A DNA stretch of 64,000 nt from Bryobacteraceae bacterium (GCA_026129905.1 JAHCHE010000023.1:1-64000), one strand, 5' to 3'. Shown: positions 10,048 through 19,146, numbered from the stretch's first letter. The notes: a model not told the origin generated them from the sequence alone. Made by a program: numbers and translations.

Positions 10048-10916
10048 TACCTGTCGAGGAAGTGGCAACGAATCCCGTCGAGCCGTTTCTCCGGATGGAG
10101 CGGATCCCGCACATCTGGTGTCCCGGCTGCGGCATCGGCACATCGGTGAATTCGTTTACGCGGGCGCTGATCGAGTCCGAGGCGGACCTGAACAAGATCG
10201 CCATCGTTTCCGGAATCGGCTGCACGGGCCGGGTGGCGGGTTATATGAAGCTGGACTCGTTTCACACCACGCACGGCCGGGCCATTCCGTTCGCAACAGG
10301 GCTGAAACTCGCCCGGCCGGATCTGACCGTGGTGGTGTATTCGGGGGACGGAGACCTGTTCGCCATCGGCGGGAATCATTTTATTCACGCGGCCCGGCGC
10401 AACATCGACCTGAAGGTCATCTGCGTAAACAACCTTATCTACGCGATGACCGGCGGGCAGGCGGCGCCGACGACTCCGGTGACCGCCGTGAGTACGACGT
10501 CGCCCTATGGCTGCTACGAGCCGCCGTTCAACCTGCCGTACCTGGCGGCGGCCGCCGGCGCCACCTACGTCGCACGGTGGACGACGTTCCACGTCCGGCA
10601 GCTCGCGCGCGCGATGAAAGAGATCCTTCGCCGCAAGGGCTTCAGCTTCATTGAAGTGATTTCGCCGTGCCCCACCCTCTACCAGCGGCGGAACAAAATG
10701 GGCGACGGGCTCGACGCCATGAAGTTCTACAAGGAACACAGCAAGGTGAAGAACGGCGCGCCAACCGCCGAGGTCGGACTCGATATCGCTGGCGACATCA
10801 TCGTCGGCAAGTTCATCGAGATCGAGCGCCCAAGCTACGCCGACGTAATGCGGCATCAGTTGCACGCCCGCCTGGGCGATCGGTACGCGTGCGAGGAGGG
10901 GGCCGTATGCCAGTAA
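10044..10916 (+). CDS. korB: 2-oxoglutarate:ferredoxin oxidoreductase subunit beta
   Basis: 290-residue thiamine-pyrophosphate-binding subunit. The TPP/Mg signature runs from YSGDGDLFAIGG to VNNLIYAMTGGQ near residues 98-143, and the N-terminal WCPGCGIGT supplies Cys residues of the iron-sulfur centre. The segment KMGDGLDAMKFYKEHS is typical of 2-oxoglutarate-type beta chains. Its end overlaps korC by 10 bases. It works with korA, korC and korD as one cytoplasmic complex. Confidence 0.94.
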   Translation: MIPVEEVATNPVEPFLRMERIPHIWCPGCGIGTSVNSFTRALIESEADLNKIAIVSGIGCTGRVAGYMKLDSFHTTHGRAIPFATGLKLARPDLTVVVYSGDGDLFAIGGNHFIHAARRNIDLKVICVNNLIYAMTGGQAAPTTPVTAVSTTSPYGCYEPPFNLPYLAAAAGATYVARWTTFHVRQLARAMKEILRRKGFSFIEVISPCPTLYQRRNKMGDGLDAMKFYKEHSKVKNGAPTAEVGLDIAGDIIVGKFIEIERPSYADVMRHQLHARLGDRYACEEGAVCQ

Positions 10917-11506
10917 CCGAGCTTCGCGTCGCCGGCTTCGGAGGACAGGGAGTGATCCTCGCGGCGATGATCATCGGCAAAGCCGCTTCGATTTTCCAGA
11001 ACGGCTACGCCACGCTGACGCAGAGTTTCGGGCCGGAGGCCCGCGGCAGCGCCTGCAGCGCGCAACTGATTCTGTCGGATTCGCCGGTTTTGTATCCTTA
11101 CCTCACCAAGCCGGACATGCTGATCGCGATGTCGCAGGACGCCTATGCGCGCTTTGCCCCGGACTTGAAGCCGAATGGCATTCTGCTAATCGAGAAGGAC
11201 CTGGTGCACGTTACATCGGCGCCGGCGGGCATGCGGATGTTCGGAATCCCCGCCACCCGGCTGGCGGAAGAGATCGGGCGCCGGCTCGTTCTCAACATCG
11301 TCATGGTGGGATTCTTCGGCGCGGTGACGGGGCTGGTGGAACCGGATGCGCTCCGCAAAGCGGTGGCCGACTCGGTCCCGCCAGGAACGGAGGCTCTCAA
11401 TCTACGGGCCTTCGACCGCGGGTACGAATACGGTCTGTCTAAACATCACGCCAGCGGCCATGACGAATGGACGATTGAAAAGGGGCTCGAAGCGTTACAC
11501 GGCTAG
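10907..11506 (+). CDS. korC: 2-oxoglutarate:ferredoxin oxidoreductase subunit gamma
   Basis: 199-residue gamma subunit with the conserved N-terminus GFGGQGVILAAMIIGKAA and SFGPEARGSACSAQLILSD near residue 42, the hallmark of the POR/KOR gamma domain. The ATG at 10907 overlaps the end of korB by 10 bases. It completes korDABC; the C-terminal 35 residues are a helical tail. The next gene is convergent. Confidence 0.94.
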   Translation: MPVTELRVAGFGGQGVILAAMIIGKAASIFQNGYATLTQSFGPEARGSACSAQLILSDSPVLYPYLTKPDMLIAMSQDAYARFAPDLKPNGILLIEKDLVHVTSAPAGMRMFGIPATRLAEEIGRRLVLNIVMVGFFGAVTGLVEPDALRKAVADSVPPGTEALNLRAFDRGYEYGLSKHHASGHDEWTIEKGLEALHG

Positions 11507-11583
11507 CGCGGGAAATGGCCCACGCGTGCATCGCCTCCACGTACTTCTCAGCGACGCCGACGCGTGTCCGAGAGTCGCTTAAC

Positions 11584-12537
11584 TTAACGCCGGCTAAGCG
11601 CTCGTATGTCGACCGTGCCGGGTCTCGGCGCTTCCATCGACTTGGCTCTTCGCGCGATCTGCCGGGCCTCTGACTTCCGCCCCAGAGCTTTGATGACGTT
11701 GGAATAGCCGTACAGAACTTCGGCGAGGAACGGCGCTTCGTCGCCGACGCTTTGCTCCAGAATGTCAATAGCCGATTCGAAAACCGGCAGGGCGTCTCGA
11801 AAACGCCCCGTGCGCTCGTAAACGAAGGCCAGATTGGCAAGCGCCAGCGCATATTCAGAGCGTCGCGGACCGAGCGTATCGCCGATGACCGACACGGCTT
11901 GGTGGTACGCCGCCTCCGCGTCTACATATTGTTCCCGGAGCGCATATCCCCGACCCAGGCCGCTGAGGATGTATCCCAGGTCGGAAGGGTCCTCATAATT
12001 GCCGGCCTCGAAAGCCGCGAGCGCCCGGCGGACAAGGCTATCAGCTTCGGCGTATTCTCCGAGATCGTAGTATGTGTTGGCCAGATGCAGGAGCACGGTT
12101 GCGGTAAACTTCTGCGGCGGATTTCGATCCAGAATCTGAACCGCCCGTTCGAGAACGTCAATTGCCCGTGTGTACCTGCCGAGCGAACGGTAGAGTGCGC
12201 CCAGATCGCTCAAGGATTGAACCATCTCCGGAGCAAAAGGGCCACGCGTCCGCTCGATCTGCTCCAACGCAAGCCTTTGCAGCCGCTCCGCCTCCGGCAG
12301 CCGTCCTTGCCGGTGATAGAGGGAGGCCAGGTTGTAAACAGCCGTGGCGTTGGCTAGACCTGCGATTTCAAGGGCCTGACGAAGGAAAGCTTCTGCTTCC
12401 TGACAGCGCCCCTGGTCCATCAGGTCCAACCCCAGTCGTGTCGGCTTCACCGCATCCTGCGACAGCAGTCCGTCGGAGAACGTAAGGGCAAGATAGCATC
12501 CTATGGCGACGCGCAGAGCGAACTTCTTGGATTTCAA
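11584..12537 (-). CDS. Exported tetratricopeptide-repeat protein
   Basis: 317-residue protein starting with TTG at 12537, with a purine-rich ribosome-binding site (AGGGGAAT) just upstream. Residues 1-27 look like a signal peptide (basic KSKK, hydrophobic core, then LLSQD). The rest consists of six to seven TPR units, seen as repeats of the kind LASLYHRQGRLPEAERLQR, LGALYRSLGRYTRAIDVL and LANLAFVYERTGRFRDALPV. TPR arrays bind other proteins; no enzymatic domain is present. It is convergent with korC. It resembles Kinesin-light-chain-type TPR proteins that are common in Acidobacteria, but the partner is unknown. Confidence 0.82.
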   Translation of the reverse strand: MKSKKFALRVAIGCYLALTFSDGLLSQDAVKPTRLGLDLMDQGRCQEAEAFLRQALEIAGLANATAVYNLASLYHRQGRLPEAERLQRLALEQIERTRGPFAPEMVQSLSDLGALYRSLGRYTRAIDVLERAVQILDRNPPQKFTATVLLHLANTYYDLGEYAEADSLVRRALAAFEAGNYEDPSDLGYILSGLGRGYALREQYVDAEAAYHQAVSVIGDTLGPRRSEYALALANLAFVYERTGRFRDALPVFESAIDILEQSVGDEAPFLAEVLYGYSNVIKALGRKSEARQIARRAKSMEAPRPGTVDIRALSRR

Positions 12538-12591
12538 TTCCCCTCCCCAGGCGCCGTCGGGCTTGACAGGCGATACGTCTATGATGCCATA

Positions 12592-12795
12592 TTATCGAGG
12601 TCCGAGCGCGCCATCAATCCCCAGTTGCAGCGAATTTTCGCCATTTTTCTCCGTTAATCCATAATTTGTTTCCACTTCGCTGAGCGCGCCCTCTTCTCCC
12701 GCCGCCACAAATACCGGAGGTAGCCTGCAGTATTCAGGTTCGCTTAACCGGAAAGTGATCGTTTTTCGACGCCCGCTCAGGCGAACAAGGCTCGG
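12592..12795 (-). pseudogene. Possible remnant of a ribbon-helix-helix (CopG/Arc-type) gene
   Basis: This lies in the 325-bp gap between the TPR gene and purH. A minus-strand frame bounded by TAG at 12796-12798 and TAA at 12592-12594 has no start codon but encodes RKTITFRLSEPEYCRL followed by a SEVE-type segment. That pattern resembles the beta-strand and first helix of ribbon-helix-helix DNA-binding proteins, which often serve as antitoxins. The codon use is less GC-rich than in neighbouring genes. It could also be chance similarity in intergenic DNA. The rest of the gap shows nothing clear. Confidence 0.25.
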
Positions 12796-12862
12796 CTAAC
12801 TTAGCCAAGACCAGGGACAGGCAGAGTCCGTCGGTTGCCGAGAGCGCACGTTTGCGCTTGCG

Positions 12863-14416
12863 CTAGTGCCGGAAGTGACGAATGCGGGTGAAGACCATCG
12901 CGAGCCCCAGGCGGTCGGCCGCGGCGATCACTTCCTCGTCGCGCACCGAGCCGCCGGGCTGGATCACGGCGGTGATCCCGTGCTTGTGAGCTTCCTCGAT
13001 TCCGTCAGGAAAAGGAAAGAACGCGTCCGAGGCTAGGACCGTTCCTTTGAGCGGAAGGGCCGCCTTCATCGCCCCCACCTTGACCGAGTCCACGCGACTC
13101 ATCTGGCCGGCGCCAGCGCTGACCAGGCGGCCCGGCTCGGCGAAGACGATGGCGTTCGACTTCACGTGCTTGACGACCTTCCAGCCGAACTCCAGCGCGG
13201 TCCACTCCGCCTCCGAGGGCCCGCGTCTGGTAACCAAGCGGGCATCGGAACGGCGTAGGCGCAACGCGTCCGGCGTCTGCGCGAGGAAGCCGCCGCCGAT
13301 CGATTTCACCACCAATTGTTCCGCCGCGGCGTCCGACACACGCACCAGGCGCAGGTTCTTTTTCGTCTGGAGGACGGCGAGAGCCTCGGGCGAATAATCG
13401 GGCGCGGCAATGGCTTCGATGAAGGTCTTCGCGATCTCGCGGGCCGTCTCCTCGTCGAGGATCCGATTGAACGCCAGCACGCCGCCGTACGCGGAAAGGG
13501 GATCCGCTTCGAAGGCGCGCCGGTAACTTTCGGCGAGGCTCTCCCGCTCGGCGCAGCCGCAGGGGTTCGTGTGCTTGATAATGGCCGATGCGGGCGCGTC
13601 GAACTCCTGGACAAGCTGCCAGGCCGCGTCGAGATCCACCAGGTTGTTGTAGGAAAGCTCCTTGCCGTGAAGCTGTTCGGCGCCCGCGATTCCGCCGCGG
13701 CAGGTTGAGTAAAGGGCGGCCGACTGGTGCGGATTCTCGCCGTAACGCAGGCTGAGGCGGCGCTCGGCGCGGATGTCGAGCACAGCCGGCAGAGCCTCGG
13801 CCTTGTCGCGGAAGCCGCCGTCGTCGACAGTGATGCGCGACAGGCGCGCACTGATGGCGCGATCGTACGCGGCGGTGAGAGAGAAAGCTTTCCGGGCCAG
13901 GCCCCAGTGAGTGGGGAGGGAGAGTTCCCCGCGGGATTGGATTTCGTGGAGGATGGCGGCGTAATCGCCGGGCGATGTGACCACCGCGACGTCCTGGTAG
14001 TTCTTGGCCGCCGCGCGAATCATGGTGGGGCCGCCGATGTCGATGTTCTCTATCAAGTCCTCGACCGGGGCGCCTCGCCGGGCCGCCACTTTCTCAAAGG
14101 CGTAGAGATTGACCACCACCATGTCGATGAGCGGAATCCGGTGCGCGGCGATCGCTTCCATGTGGGCCGGGTTGCCGCGCATGGCGAGAATACCGGCGGC
14201 GATCCGGGGATGGATCGTCTTCACCCGGCCATCGAGCATCTCCGGAAAGCCGGTGACCTCGGCGACGTCGACGACGGGGACCTTCAGTTCGCGCAGGAGG
14301 CGGGCCGTGCCGCCGGTGGAGAGAATCTCGACGCCCAGTTCCGCGAGGGCCCGCGCGAACTCGCCGGCGCCAGTCTTGTCGGTAACGCTGATGAGTGCTC
14401 TCCGGATGCGCGCCAT
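12863..14416 (-). CDS. purH: Bifunctional AICAR formyltransferase / IMP cyclohydrolase
   Basis: 517-residue enzyme for the last two steps of purine nucleotide synthesis. The N-terminal MGS-like IMP cyclohydrolase domain (residues 1 to about 190) contains [16 protein letters not shown] and [11 protein letters not shown]. The AICAR transformylase domain follows and carries the catalytic KHTNPCGCA motif plus [14 protein letters not shown]. The C-terminus ends in the family-typical [11 protein letters not shown]. The start at 14416 ([14 protein letters not shown]) is preferred over a TTG two codons upstream. It is divergent from the isocitrate dehydrogenase gene with only 28 bp between them. Confidence 0.97.
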   Translation of the reverse strand: MARIRRALISVTDKTGAGEFARALAELGVEILSTGGTARLLRELKVPVVDVAEVTGFPEMLDGRVKTIHPRIAAGILAMRGNPAHMEAIAAHRIPLIDMVVVNLYAFEKVAARRGAPVEDLIENIDIGGPTMIRAAAKNYQDVAVVTSPGDYAAILHEIQSRGELSLPTHWGLARKAFSLTAAYDRAISARLSRITVDDGGFRDKAEALPAVLDIRAERRLSLRYGENPHQSAALYSTCRGGIAGAEQLHGKELSYNNLVDLDAAWQLVQEFDAPASAIIKHTNPCGCAERESLAESYRRAFEADPLSAYGGVLAFNRILDEETAREIAKTFIEAIAAPDYSPEALAVLQTKKNLRLVRVSDAAAEQLVVKSIGGGFLAQTPDALRLRRSDARLVTRRGPSEAEWTALEFGWKVVKHVKSNAIVFAEPGRLVSAGAGQMSRVDSVKVGAMKAALPLKGTVLASDAFFPFPDGIEEAHKHGITAVIQPGGSVRDEEVIAAADRLGLAMVFTRIRHFRH

Positions 14417-14444
14417 GAGCAACCCATTGTATCCTTCGTAAGCT

Positions 14445-15452
14445 ATGCCTCATTCGGTTACCCTTATCCCGGGAGATGGCATCGGACCGGAGGTCGCCGA
14501 CGCCACGGTTCGCGTGCTGGAGGCAACGGGCGTGCCCATCGCGTGGGAGCGCGTCGAGTTGAACCGGGACCTGATCGTGGCAACGGGCGGCGCCATACCG
14601 GAGAATGTGATCGCGTCGCTGGGCCGCACGATGGTGGGCCTGAAAGGGCCGGTGACGACGCCGGTGGGCGAGGGTTATCAGAGCCTCAACGTGGCGCTGC
14701 GAAAGAAGCTGGACCTGTTCGCCAACGTGCGGCCCGTTAAAACGCTGCCCGGACTGAAGACGCGCTATGACGATACCCCGATCGACCTGATCATCTTCCG
14801 CGAGAACACCGAGGACCTGTACTCAGGCCTGGAAAACGAAGTGGTCCCCGGGGTGATCACCAGCATCAAGGTGATCACCAGCAAAGCCTCGCTGCGCATC
14901 GCCGATTATGCCTTTCATTTCGCGCGCCGTGTCGGGCGCAGGAAGATTACGGCTGTGCACAAGGCGAACATTATGAAGCTCGGCGACGGCCTGTTTCTCC
15001 GCAGTTGTCGCGAAATCGCGCAGAAATTTCCGGAAATCGAGTACAACGAGCTGATCGTCGACAACGCCTCGATGCAGCTCGTGATGCGGCCGCAGCAGTT
15101 CGACATTCTTTTGATGCCGAACCTGTACGGCGACATCATTTCCGACCTGGCCGCCGGACTGGTGGGCGGGTTGGGGATCGTGCCCGGCGCCAACATGGGC
15201 GAGGAGCACGCCGTGTTCGAAGCCGTCCACGGGAGCGCGCCCGACATCGCGGGCCAGGGCCTGGCCAATCCCACCGCGATCCTGCAATCGGCCGCGCTGA
15301 TGCTATTGCACCTGGGCGAGGAATCGGCCGCCCGGCGGATTCAGCGGGCGCTTGAAGCCGTCTACGCCGAAGGCAAGTGGCTGACGCGCGATGTCGGCGG
15401 CACGGCGGCCACCAGCGACTTCACCAGCGCGGTGATCGGGAACCTGAAATAA
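14445..15452 (+). CDS. NAD-dependent isocitrate dehydrogenase (isocitrate/isopropylmalate dehydrogenase family)
   Basis: 335-residue beta-decarboxylating dehydrogenase. Seen: LIPGDGIGPEV at the N-terminus, FRENTEDLYSGLEN near residue 107 (substrate-binding), VHKANIMKLGDGLF near residue 170 and the metal/cofactor region LYGDIISDLAAGLVGGLG near residue 227. The phosphorylated-loop equivalent and the VHKANIMK segment fit the short NAD-type isocitrate dehydrogenase rather than isopropylmalate dehydrogenase. It would make 2-oxoglutarate, the substrate of the korDABC enzyme 3 kb upstream. Homoisocitrate or tartrate dehydrogenase are less likely alternatives. Confidence 0.85.
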   Translation: MPHSVTLIPGDGIGPEVADATVRVLEATGVPIAWERVELNRDLIVATGGAIPENVIASLGRTMVGLKGPVTTPVGEGYQSLNVALRKKLDLFANVRPVKTLPGLKTRYDDTPIDLIIFRENTEDLYSGLENEVVPGVITSIKVITSKASLRIADYAFHFARRVGRRKITAVHKANIMKLGDGLFLRSCREIAQKFPEIEYNELIVDNASMQLVMRPQQFDILLMPNLYGDIISDLAAGLVGGLGIVPGANMGEEHAVFEAVHGSAPDIAGQGLANPTAILQSAALMLLHLGEESAARRIQRALEAVYAEGKWLTRDVGGTAATSDFTSAVIGNLK

Positions 15453-15467
15453 ACGCGCCGCCGGCGA

Positions 15468-17243
15468 TCAGGCAAAATCCCACTGCTGGACGGCGCCGCC
15501 GCCTTTGCGGCTGACACGGATCCAGTCGAATTCGATGGCGCCTTCGGCGTCGCCAAGCTCCAGGGTCAGTTTGCCGAGGTATCCGTCGGCGCGGAAGGGT
15601 ATCGAGCGCTCCTGCCAGGTCCCGTCGGCCTGGAACGACACGCCCGCGCCGAGGCCGGCGCCTGCCATGTTCTCAATCGTCCCCCAGCGCAACGCCGGCG
15701 GCGCTACCGCGGTCGAGCGGGCCCGGAATTCGAAGAGCAGATCACCGCCGGGCGCCACACAACTGCGGGAGATTTCCGCCCGTTTCCCAAAGCAATCGAC
15801 CTTCATCCCGCCCGCTATTTTCGATACCCTGCAGTTAGTCTGGCTGCACCAGCCGTCCACTTCAGCGCGGTATTTATCCCACTCCATGCGGCCTTTTTCG
15901 GGAATTGCGCCCTGGTCGCCGGTCTCTTTAATCCAGGCGTCGAGGATGCCGCGCAGGCGGGCAATCGGTTCGCGGCCCGCGGGCTTTTCGGCGAGGTTGT
16001 CGATCTCGCGCGGGTCGGCTTCCAGATCGTACAGTTCCTCGGCGGGCCGCGTGGCGGCGAGGAAGGCGGCGGCCGGTCCGGTCAATTTTCCCTTGGTCTT
16101 CAGGTCGCGCATGACCCGGAGCGGCGGGTACTGAACGTCCTTGTAGACGTTGGGCTGAGCGTACGGGCGGTCGGGATAGAAGTTGCGGATGTACTTGTAG
16201 CGCCGGTCGCGTACGCAGCGGATACGATCGACGGTTTCATCGCAGCGGTCGCGCGCGGCGACGATGTAGTCGCGCTTTCGCACGCCCGGGCCGAAGAACG
16301 GGCGGCCCTCCATGTATGGCGGCGGTTGGACGCCGGCCAGGCGAAGCGTTGTGGCGGTGATGTCGATGGCGCTCACCAGGTCCGCGTTGACGGTCCCGGG
16401 GGCATAGCCCGCCGGCGCATACGTCTTTGGAATTCTCACCAGCAGGGGAACGTGGATTCCGGCGTCGTAGAGGAACTGTTTACCGCGCGGCATGGCCTGG
16501 CCGTGGTCGCCAAAGAAGATGACGACGGTATCGTCCGCCAGCCCGTCTTCATCGAGCCGCTTCAGCGTCTTGCCGACGTTGACGTCCAGGTGCTGGGCGT
16601 CGTCCAGATACGTAGCCCAGTCGAGCCGGATCGCCGGGTGGTCGGGATAGCAGGGCGGCAACTCGACCTTGGCGGGATCGACGGGATGGGCCGGGAATCG
16701 CTTGAACGCGCGGTGCGTTTCCTCGAAGTTGATCTGGGCGTAGAACGGCTGCCCAGGCTTGCGTTCGCGCCAGTCCTTTCCTTCAAAGACGTTCTCGACC
16801 TGAAAGTTGAAGTCCGTTTTTCCCGTACCGCCGAGGCCGGCCACGCGCTCCAGGTTCGACGTGTGGTATCCGGCCTCCCGCAGGAAGTGCGTAAAGGGCC
16901 GGACGCCCGCCGGCAGACGGTAGTTGTCGTCGCGGTGGCTGCGGTGATTGTGGCCGCCGACGGTGGTCTGATACATGCCCGTGACGATCGCCGAACGCGA
17001 CGCCGAGCAGACGGGAGCGGTGACGAAGGCGCGCGTGAAGCGGACTCCCTCCGAGGCCAGGCGGTCCAGGTTCGGCGTGCGAACCAGCCCGTTGCCGTAG
17101 CAGCCGAGATCGGGGCTGAGATCCTCCGCGACGATCCAGAGGATGTTGGGGCGCCGGGCGCCGGGTTGAAACCCGTGACCGGCCGCGGCGGCGGCCCCGG
17201 CAAGAAACGATCGGCGCGTGGTGGCGGAAGACATCGAAGCCAT
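15468..17243 (-). CDS. Exported Cys-type sulfatase with C-terminal beta-sandwich extension
   Basis: 591-residue family S1 sulfatase. A Tat/Sec signal lies at residues 1-25 (TTRRSFLAGAAAAAG). The metal-binding start RPNILWIVAEDLSPDLGCYG and the formylglycine motif CSASR in VCSASRSAIVTG are present, as is FFGDHGQAMPRGK with the second metal-site Asp/His. It hydrolyses sulfate esters or sulfamates in the periplasm; the closest style is the sulfamidase-like S1 group, though the substrate is unproven. About 130 C-terminal residues after the catalytic domain look like an added beta-sandwich. It needs a formylglycine-generating enzyme from elsewhere. The start is 17243 or 17234. Confidence 0.9.
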   Translation of the reverse strand: MASMSSATTRRSFLAGAAAAAGHGFQPGARRPNILWIVAEDLSPDLGCYGNGLVRTPNLDRLASEGVRFTRAFVTAPVCSASRSAIVTGMYQTTVGGHNHRSHRDDNYRLPAGVRPFTHFLREAGYHTSNLERVAGLGGTGKTDFNFQVENVFEGKDWRERKPGQPFYAQINFEETHRAFKRFPAHPVDPAKVELPPCYPDHPAIRLDWATYLDDAQHLDVNVGKTLKRLDEDGLADDTVVIFFGDHGQAMPRGKQFLYDAGIHVPLLVRIPKTYAPAGYAPGTVNADLVSAIDITATTLRLAGVQPPPYMEGRPFFGPGVRKRDYIVAARDRCDETVDRIRCVRDRRYKYIRNFYPDRPYAQPNVYKDVQYPPLRVMRDLKTKGKLTGPAAAFLAATRPAEELYDLEADPREIDNLAEKPAGREPIARLRGILDAWIKETGDQGAIPEKGRMEWDKYRAEVDGWCSQTNCRVSKIAGGMKVDCFGKRAEISRSCVAPGGDLLFEFRARSTAVAPPALRWGTIENMAGAGLGAGVSFQADGTWQERSIPFRADGYLGKLTLELGDAEGAIEFDWIRVSRKGGGAVQQWDFA

Positions 17244-17298
17244 TCTACGTCCCGGCTCGGGCGCGCCGGGAGGCCTGCTACACTCGACGGAAACCCCC

Positions 17299-17721
17299 AT
17301 GGTTACGTATCGTTCGGGCAACGACCTGGATCTGGACCAGGTGATCGAACTCTACCGCGATTCGACTCTCGGAGAACGCCGTCCGGTGGACGATCGCGAT
17401 CGCATGGCGGCGATGCTGCGGCACGCCAACGTGGTGATCACCGCGTGGGACGGCGACCTGCTGGTGGGCATCTCGCGGGCCTTCTCCGATTTCGCCTACG
17501 TGACGTACCTGTCGGACCTGGCCGTGCGGCTGGCGTACCAGCGGCAGGGCATCGGCAAGGAGTTGATCCGCAAAACGCGGGAGGCGTCCGGACCGCAGGC
17601 GTACGTCCTGCTGCTGGCGGCGCCGAAGGCCGTCGATTACTACCCGCACATTGGATTCACGCGCCACGATTCGGCGTGGCTGCTGCGGGCGGGCGAGACC
17701 GTCGGCTGCCGCGGTTCTTGA
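17299..17721 (+). CDS. GNAT family N-acetyltransferase
   Basis: 140-residue GNAT protein. The acetyl-CoA loop is LAVRLAYQRQGIGKELIRKT, with the R/Q-x-x-G-x-G/A pattern near residues 77-90, followed by VLLLAAPKAVDYYPHIGF, typical of the strand 4-5 region. The start at 17299 (MVTYRSG) is chosen because an earlier in-frame GTG would overlap the divergent sulfatase start. The -35 box of the following transporter promoter overlaps its stop codon. The acceptor substrate is unknown. Confidence 0.85.
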   Translation: MVTYRSGNDLDLDQVIELYRDSTLGERRPVDDRDRMAAMLRHANVVITAWDGDLLVGISRAFSDFAYVTYLSDLAVRLAYQRQGIGKELIRKTREASGPQAYVLLLAAPKAVDYYPHIGFTRHDSAWLLRAGETVGCRGS

Positions 17722-17746
17722 CTTATTCGTATATCGAAAGTATATT
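17718..17746 (+). promoter_or_regulatory. Sigma-70-type promoter of the MFS transporter with GAAAG-TATA spacer motif
   Basis: TTGACT (17718-17723) and TATATT (17741-17746) are separated by exactly 17 bases. The spacer ends in TATATCGAAAG, closely matching the promoter at 27778 (TATATTGAAAG). The -35 box overlaps the GNAT stop codon. The motif may be the operator of the GntR regulator encoded at 29876. Confidence 0.7.
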
Positions 17747-17772
17747 GTGGCCATGAACAAGGGGACAGCCCA

Positions 17773-19038
17773 CTGAAGCCTTCCACCACCCGCTACCGCG
17801 TGCTGGCGATGGGCTTCCTGGTGGCCGGCATCACCTATCTCGATCGCGTCTGCATTTCCGTCGCCGCCCCGGCGATGATGACGGATCTTGGGCTCACCAA
17901 TCTGCAGATGAGCTACGTCTTCAGCGTGTTCGCCGCGGCGTACGGGCTGTTCGAGATCCCCACGGGCTGGCTGGGCGACCGGTGGGGGCAGCGGAAGATG
18001 CTCACGCGGATCGTCGTTTGCTGGTCCGTCTTCACCGCGCTGACCGGCTACGTCCGCAACTTCGCCAGCCTCATCTTCACGCGCTTCGTGTTTGGCGCGG
18101 CGGAAGCGGGAGCGTTCCCGACCCTGGCCCGGGCACTGGCGCGCTGGTTCCCAGTGACGGACCGAGGGAAGGTGAACGGCATCATGTGGATGGGCGCGCG
18201 CCTGGGCGGATCGGCGGCGCCCCCGCTGGCGACGCTGGTGATGCTGGCGGTGGGCTGGCGGTACACGTTCGTGGTCTTCGGCCTGGTGGGGTTGGTCTGG
18301 TGCGTGGTCTTCTGGTTCTGGTACCGGGACGACCCGGCGAAACACTCGTCGGTGAACGAAGCGGAACTGGCGTACATCCGGGGGTACGCCGCGGCCGCCG
18401 AGGCGCGCCACAGCGATCCGCCGAAGACGACGCCGTGGAAGCGCATGCTGCTCAACGGGAACCTCTGGGCGCTGTTCTGGATGTACTTCGCGACGTCGTA
18501 CGGCTTCTGGTTCTTTCTGACCTGGCTGCCGACTTACCTGGTGAAGGAACAGGGGCTCAGCGCGCGGGCGTCGGGATACTACGCGGCGCTGCCGCTATTC
18601 GTCGGCGCGGTGGCCTGCCTCAGCGGCGGGGCATTGTCGGACTGGATCGTCCGGCGCACGGGCAGCCTCAGTTGGGGCCGCCGCGCGGTGGGCATGGGCG
18701 GGTTCCTATTTACCGCGGTCGGGTTCGGCGCGGCTTCCGTGGCGGAGGGCCCGGTGGCCGCGGTGATCTGCCTGGCGTTCGCCGCCGGGGCGATGGATCT
18801 TGCGGTCCCGGTGGCGTGGGCCGCCTGTCTCGAAGTGGGCGGGAAGTTCGGCGGCACGGCCACCGGCTTCATGAACACGGCCTCCAGCATCTCCGCTTTT
18901 ATTTCGCCGATCGCGGCGGCCTGGTTGTTCGAGCGATACGGCTCGTTCTCGGCGATGTTTGCCAGCGCCGCGGCGGTTTATCTCCTGGCGGGGCTGCTCT
19001 GGTTCAAGATCGACGCGGGCCAGACGCTGCAGGAATAA
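17773..19038 (+). CDS. MFS transporter, anion:cation symporter (hexuronate/glucarate-like) type
   Basis: About 421 residues with 12 predicted membrane segments. ITYLDRVCISVAAP in the first segment and FEIPTGWLGDRWGQRK in the loop between helices 2 and 3 are hallmarks of the ACS family, which carries hexuronates, glucarate, galactonate and similar organic anions with protons or sodium. The family-typical N-terminus KPSTTRYRVLAMGF is recovered only if translation starts at CTG 17773, which sits about 10 bases after AAGGGG; a GTG at 17800 is the next option. It follows a strong promoter and precedes the enolase-superfamily dehydratase, fitting uptake of a sugar acid. Confidence 0.9.
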   Translation: MKPSTTRYRVLAMGFLVAGITYLDRVCISVAAPAMMTDLGLTNLQMSYVFSVFAAAYGLFEIPTGWLGDRWGQRKMLTRIVVCWSVFTALTGYVRNFASLIFTRFVFGAAEAGAFPTLARALARWFPVTDRGKVNGIMWMGARLGGSAAPPLATLVMLAVGWRYTFVVFGLVGLVWCVVFWFWYRDDPAKHSSVNEAELAYIRGYAAAAEARHSDPPKTTPWKRMLLNGNLWALFWMYFATSYGFWFFLTWLPTYLVKEQGLSARASGYYAALPLFVGAVACLSGGALSDWIVRRTGSLSWGRRAVGMGGFLFTAVGFGAASVAEGPVAAVICLAFAAGAMDLAVPVAWAACLEVGGKFGGTATGFMNTASSISAFISPIAAAWLFERYGSFSAMFASAAAVYLLAGLLWFKIDAGQTLQE

Positions 19039-19091
19039 GGCGGGCGCGCCCGCCGGGCACAAGAAAATCTTATCGCGGCGTCGATTTCCTC

Positions 19092-19122
19092 TTGCCGGTT
19101 CGATATATTTTCGATATATAAT
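19092..19122 (+). promoter_or_regulatory. Promoter of the enolase-superfamily gene with CGATATAT direct repeat
   Basis: TTGCCG (19092-19097) is followed after 17 bases by TATATA (19115-19120); an overlapping TATAAT lies at 19117-19122. The spacer and -10 region contain CGATATAT twice, three bases apart. This is a diverged relative of the TATAT-GAAAG-TATA pattern at 17718 and 27778, so common control is plausible. A 16-bp palindrome (19039-19054) just upstream may end the transporter transcript. Confidence 0.5.
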
Positions 19123-19146
19123 AGTCCAACGGGCTCTCGCTTAACC

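Noticed and set aside
19039-19054. 16-bp palindrome GGCGGGCGCGCCCGCC as a terminator
   Set aside because: It has no loop and no following T-run; it may be an end-protecting structure but cannot be called a terminator with confidence.
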